Shown here: piece after piece, positions 63,271 to 64,000 of the stretch
How positions within the stretch are numbered: the stretch's first letter is position 1
How the letters are laid out: every line of letters starts with the position of its first letter
Source of the DNA: Ailanthus altissimus
Taxonomy: Eukaryota > Streptophyta > Magnoliopsida > Sapindales > Simaroubaceae
Assembly (NCBI GenBank): GCA_946807835.1
Contig: OX327710.1
Coordinates: 17,844,501 to 17,908,500, forward strand
Direction: 5' to 3'
Length of the DNA stretch: 64,000 nucleotides
The notes under the pieces: generated by a model
The model's database searches: none
What the model saw: the letters and a program-made list of their open reading frames with translations, nothing else
Told to the model about the DNA's origin: nothing
Made by a program: the position numbers and the translations under genes

Positions 63271-64000
63271 AGAAGAGAACTACTTATATAGGCTTGCTGC
63301 AGTGCTAAAAACTCAGATTCCCGATGCCAAGAACAATAACGCAACGTTGCAACACAAGGTCCTTCTTGCTGCAGCACAAAGTTATTCTTATTGTTGACAA
63401 AATCGCGTATTCATTGCAGCAAGAGCCTTGTCTCGCCATAACACTATATATTGGGAAATTTGATATTTTTAGGTAGAATTACGTTTTAAAATTAGTTTTA
63501 GACTTCTACATCACATAAGCTCTTATTTTAATTAAAAATAAATTTTTTAAAAATTTTGTAAACATTATATAAACATTTGTAATTTTTTAAAATTAAATTA
63601 AGCATTAAATCAACAAAAAGAGATAATAGAGAGTTTAAGTTACACTTAAGTATTTTGAATGTTCAAGATAGTGTGATATAAATCATTGAGAGTTCTTGAG
63701 TATTTGAGTATTTCTTGTATCTTTTGTGAGAATTTTTTTTGTATATAACAAATAAATAAAAGAAGTTAGAATCCTAATATCTACCATAAATGTAGACGGT
63801 TATTGTCAAACTAGGTATATTACTTATATTTTCTTTAATGTGTAATTGTTTATTTTTTTATTGTATAATATTTTCTTATTTTTATTTACTTATAAGTGAA
63901 AGTTTTTCATAAAATATTTAGAAGGTTTTTTTTTTTAAATTACACTTATATAACTTTTAAAATACACGTTAAAAATTATAATAATTAATTTTTTTCTCTC
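63271..64000. other. Terminal AT-rich spacer with a small GC-richer block
   Basis: At 63290-63440 a GC-richer stretch has repeated 'cttgctgcag' and 'gctgcagcac' motifs and partly inverted 'caagaacaataac' / 'gttattcttattgttg' pairs. This suggests a small transposon-like fragment. The rest is AT-rich with no gene visible. Confidence 0.35.

Overview
This window is nuclear DNA from a flowering plant, most likely a eudicot. The genes are split by short GT-AG introns, the spacers are very AT-rich, and every recognisable protein belongs to a plant nuclear family. Protein similarity recalled from memory suggests a rosid-type eudicot, but I cannot name the species.

Layout. (1) 1-5 kb: a triplicated AT-rich repeat, then a hydroxypyruvate/hydroxyphenylpyruvate reductase gene (minus, two exons). 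(2) 6-17.5 kb: a decayed non-LTR (LINE) retrotransposon. It is split by an 8.3-kb Mutator-like element (MULE) that carries a MuDR-type transposase remnant and an intron-bearing Ulp1-type protease gene, and again by a probable LTR remnant. (3) 18-23 kb: a pollen-type RopGEF gene (plus, six exons), convergent with PSAH (photosystem I subunit VI, minus, three exons). A tRNA-Thr(AGT) gene lies inside PSAH intron 2 on the other strand. (4) 26.3 kb: an intronless gene for plastid ribosomal protein S17. (5) 29.5-34.1 kb: a complete GLABRA2-type HD-Zip IV gene (minus, eleven coding exons). (6) 34.5-50.6 kb: a gene-poor desert with tandem AT-rich repeats, a foldback MITE-like element and a second, truncated MULE that is itself split by an LTR-like insertion. 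(7) 51-53.2 kb: a CURT1-type thylakoid curvature gene (plus). (8) 53.8-55.8 kb: a DYW-class PPR pseudogene. (9) 56.7-62.5 kb: a TSO1/tesmin-like CXC (CPP/TCX) gene on the minus strand, with an expanded internal peptide repeat and an LTR-like insertion in its third intron.

The genes do not form a pathway cluster. Three encode plastid proteins (PSAH, RPS17, CURT1), two encode developmental regulators (GL2-like, TCX-like) and one is a Rho-GTPase activator. I saw no convincing new biological system. The most interesting items are the nested LINE/MULE with its protease cargo (catalytic Cys replaced by Tyr), the GC-rich 333-bp repeats inside that MULE, the repeat expansion in the TCX protein, and the tRNA gene nested antisense in PSAH.

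Exon coordinates were worked out by hand from splice consensus, reading-frame continuity and family similarity. They have not been checked against transcripts.
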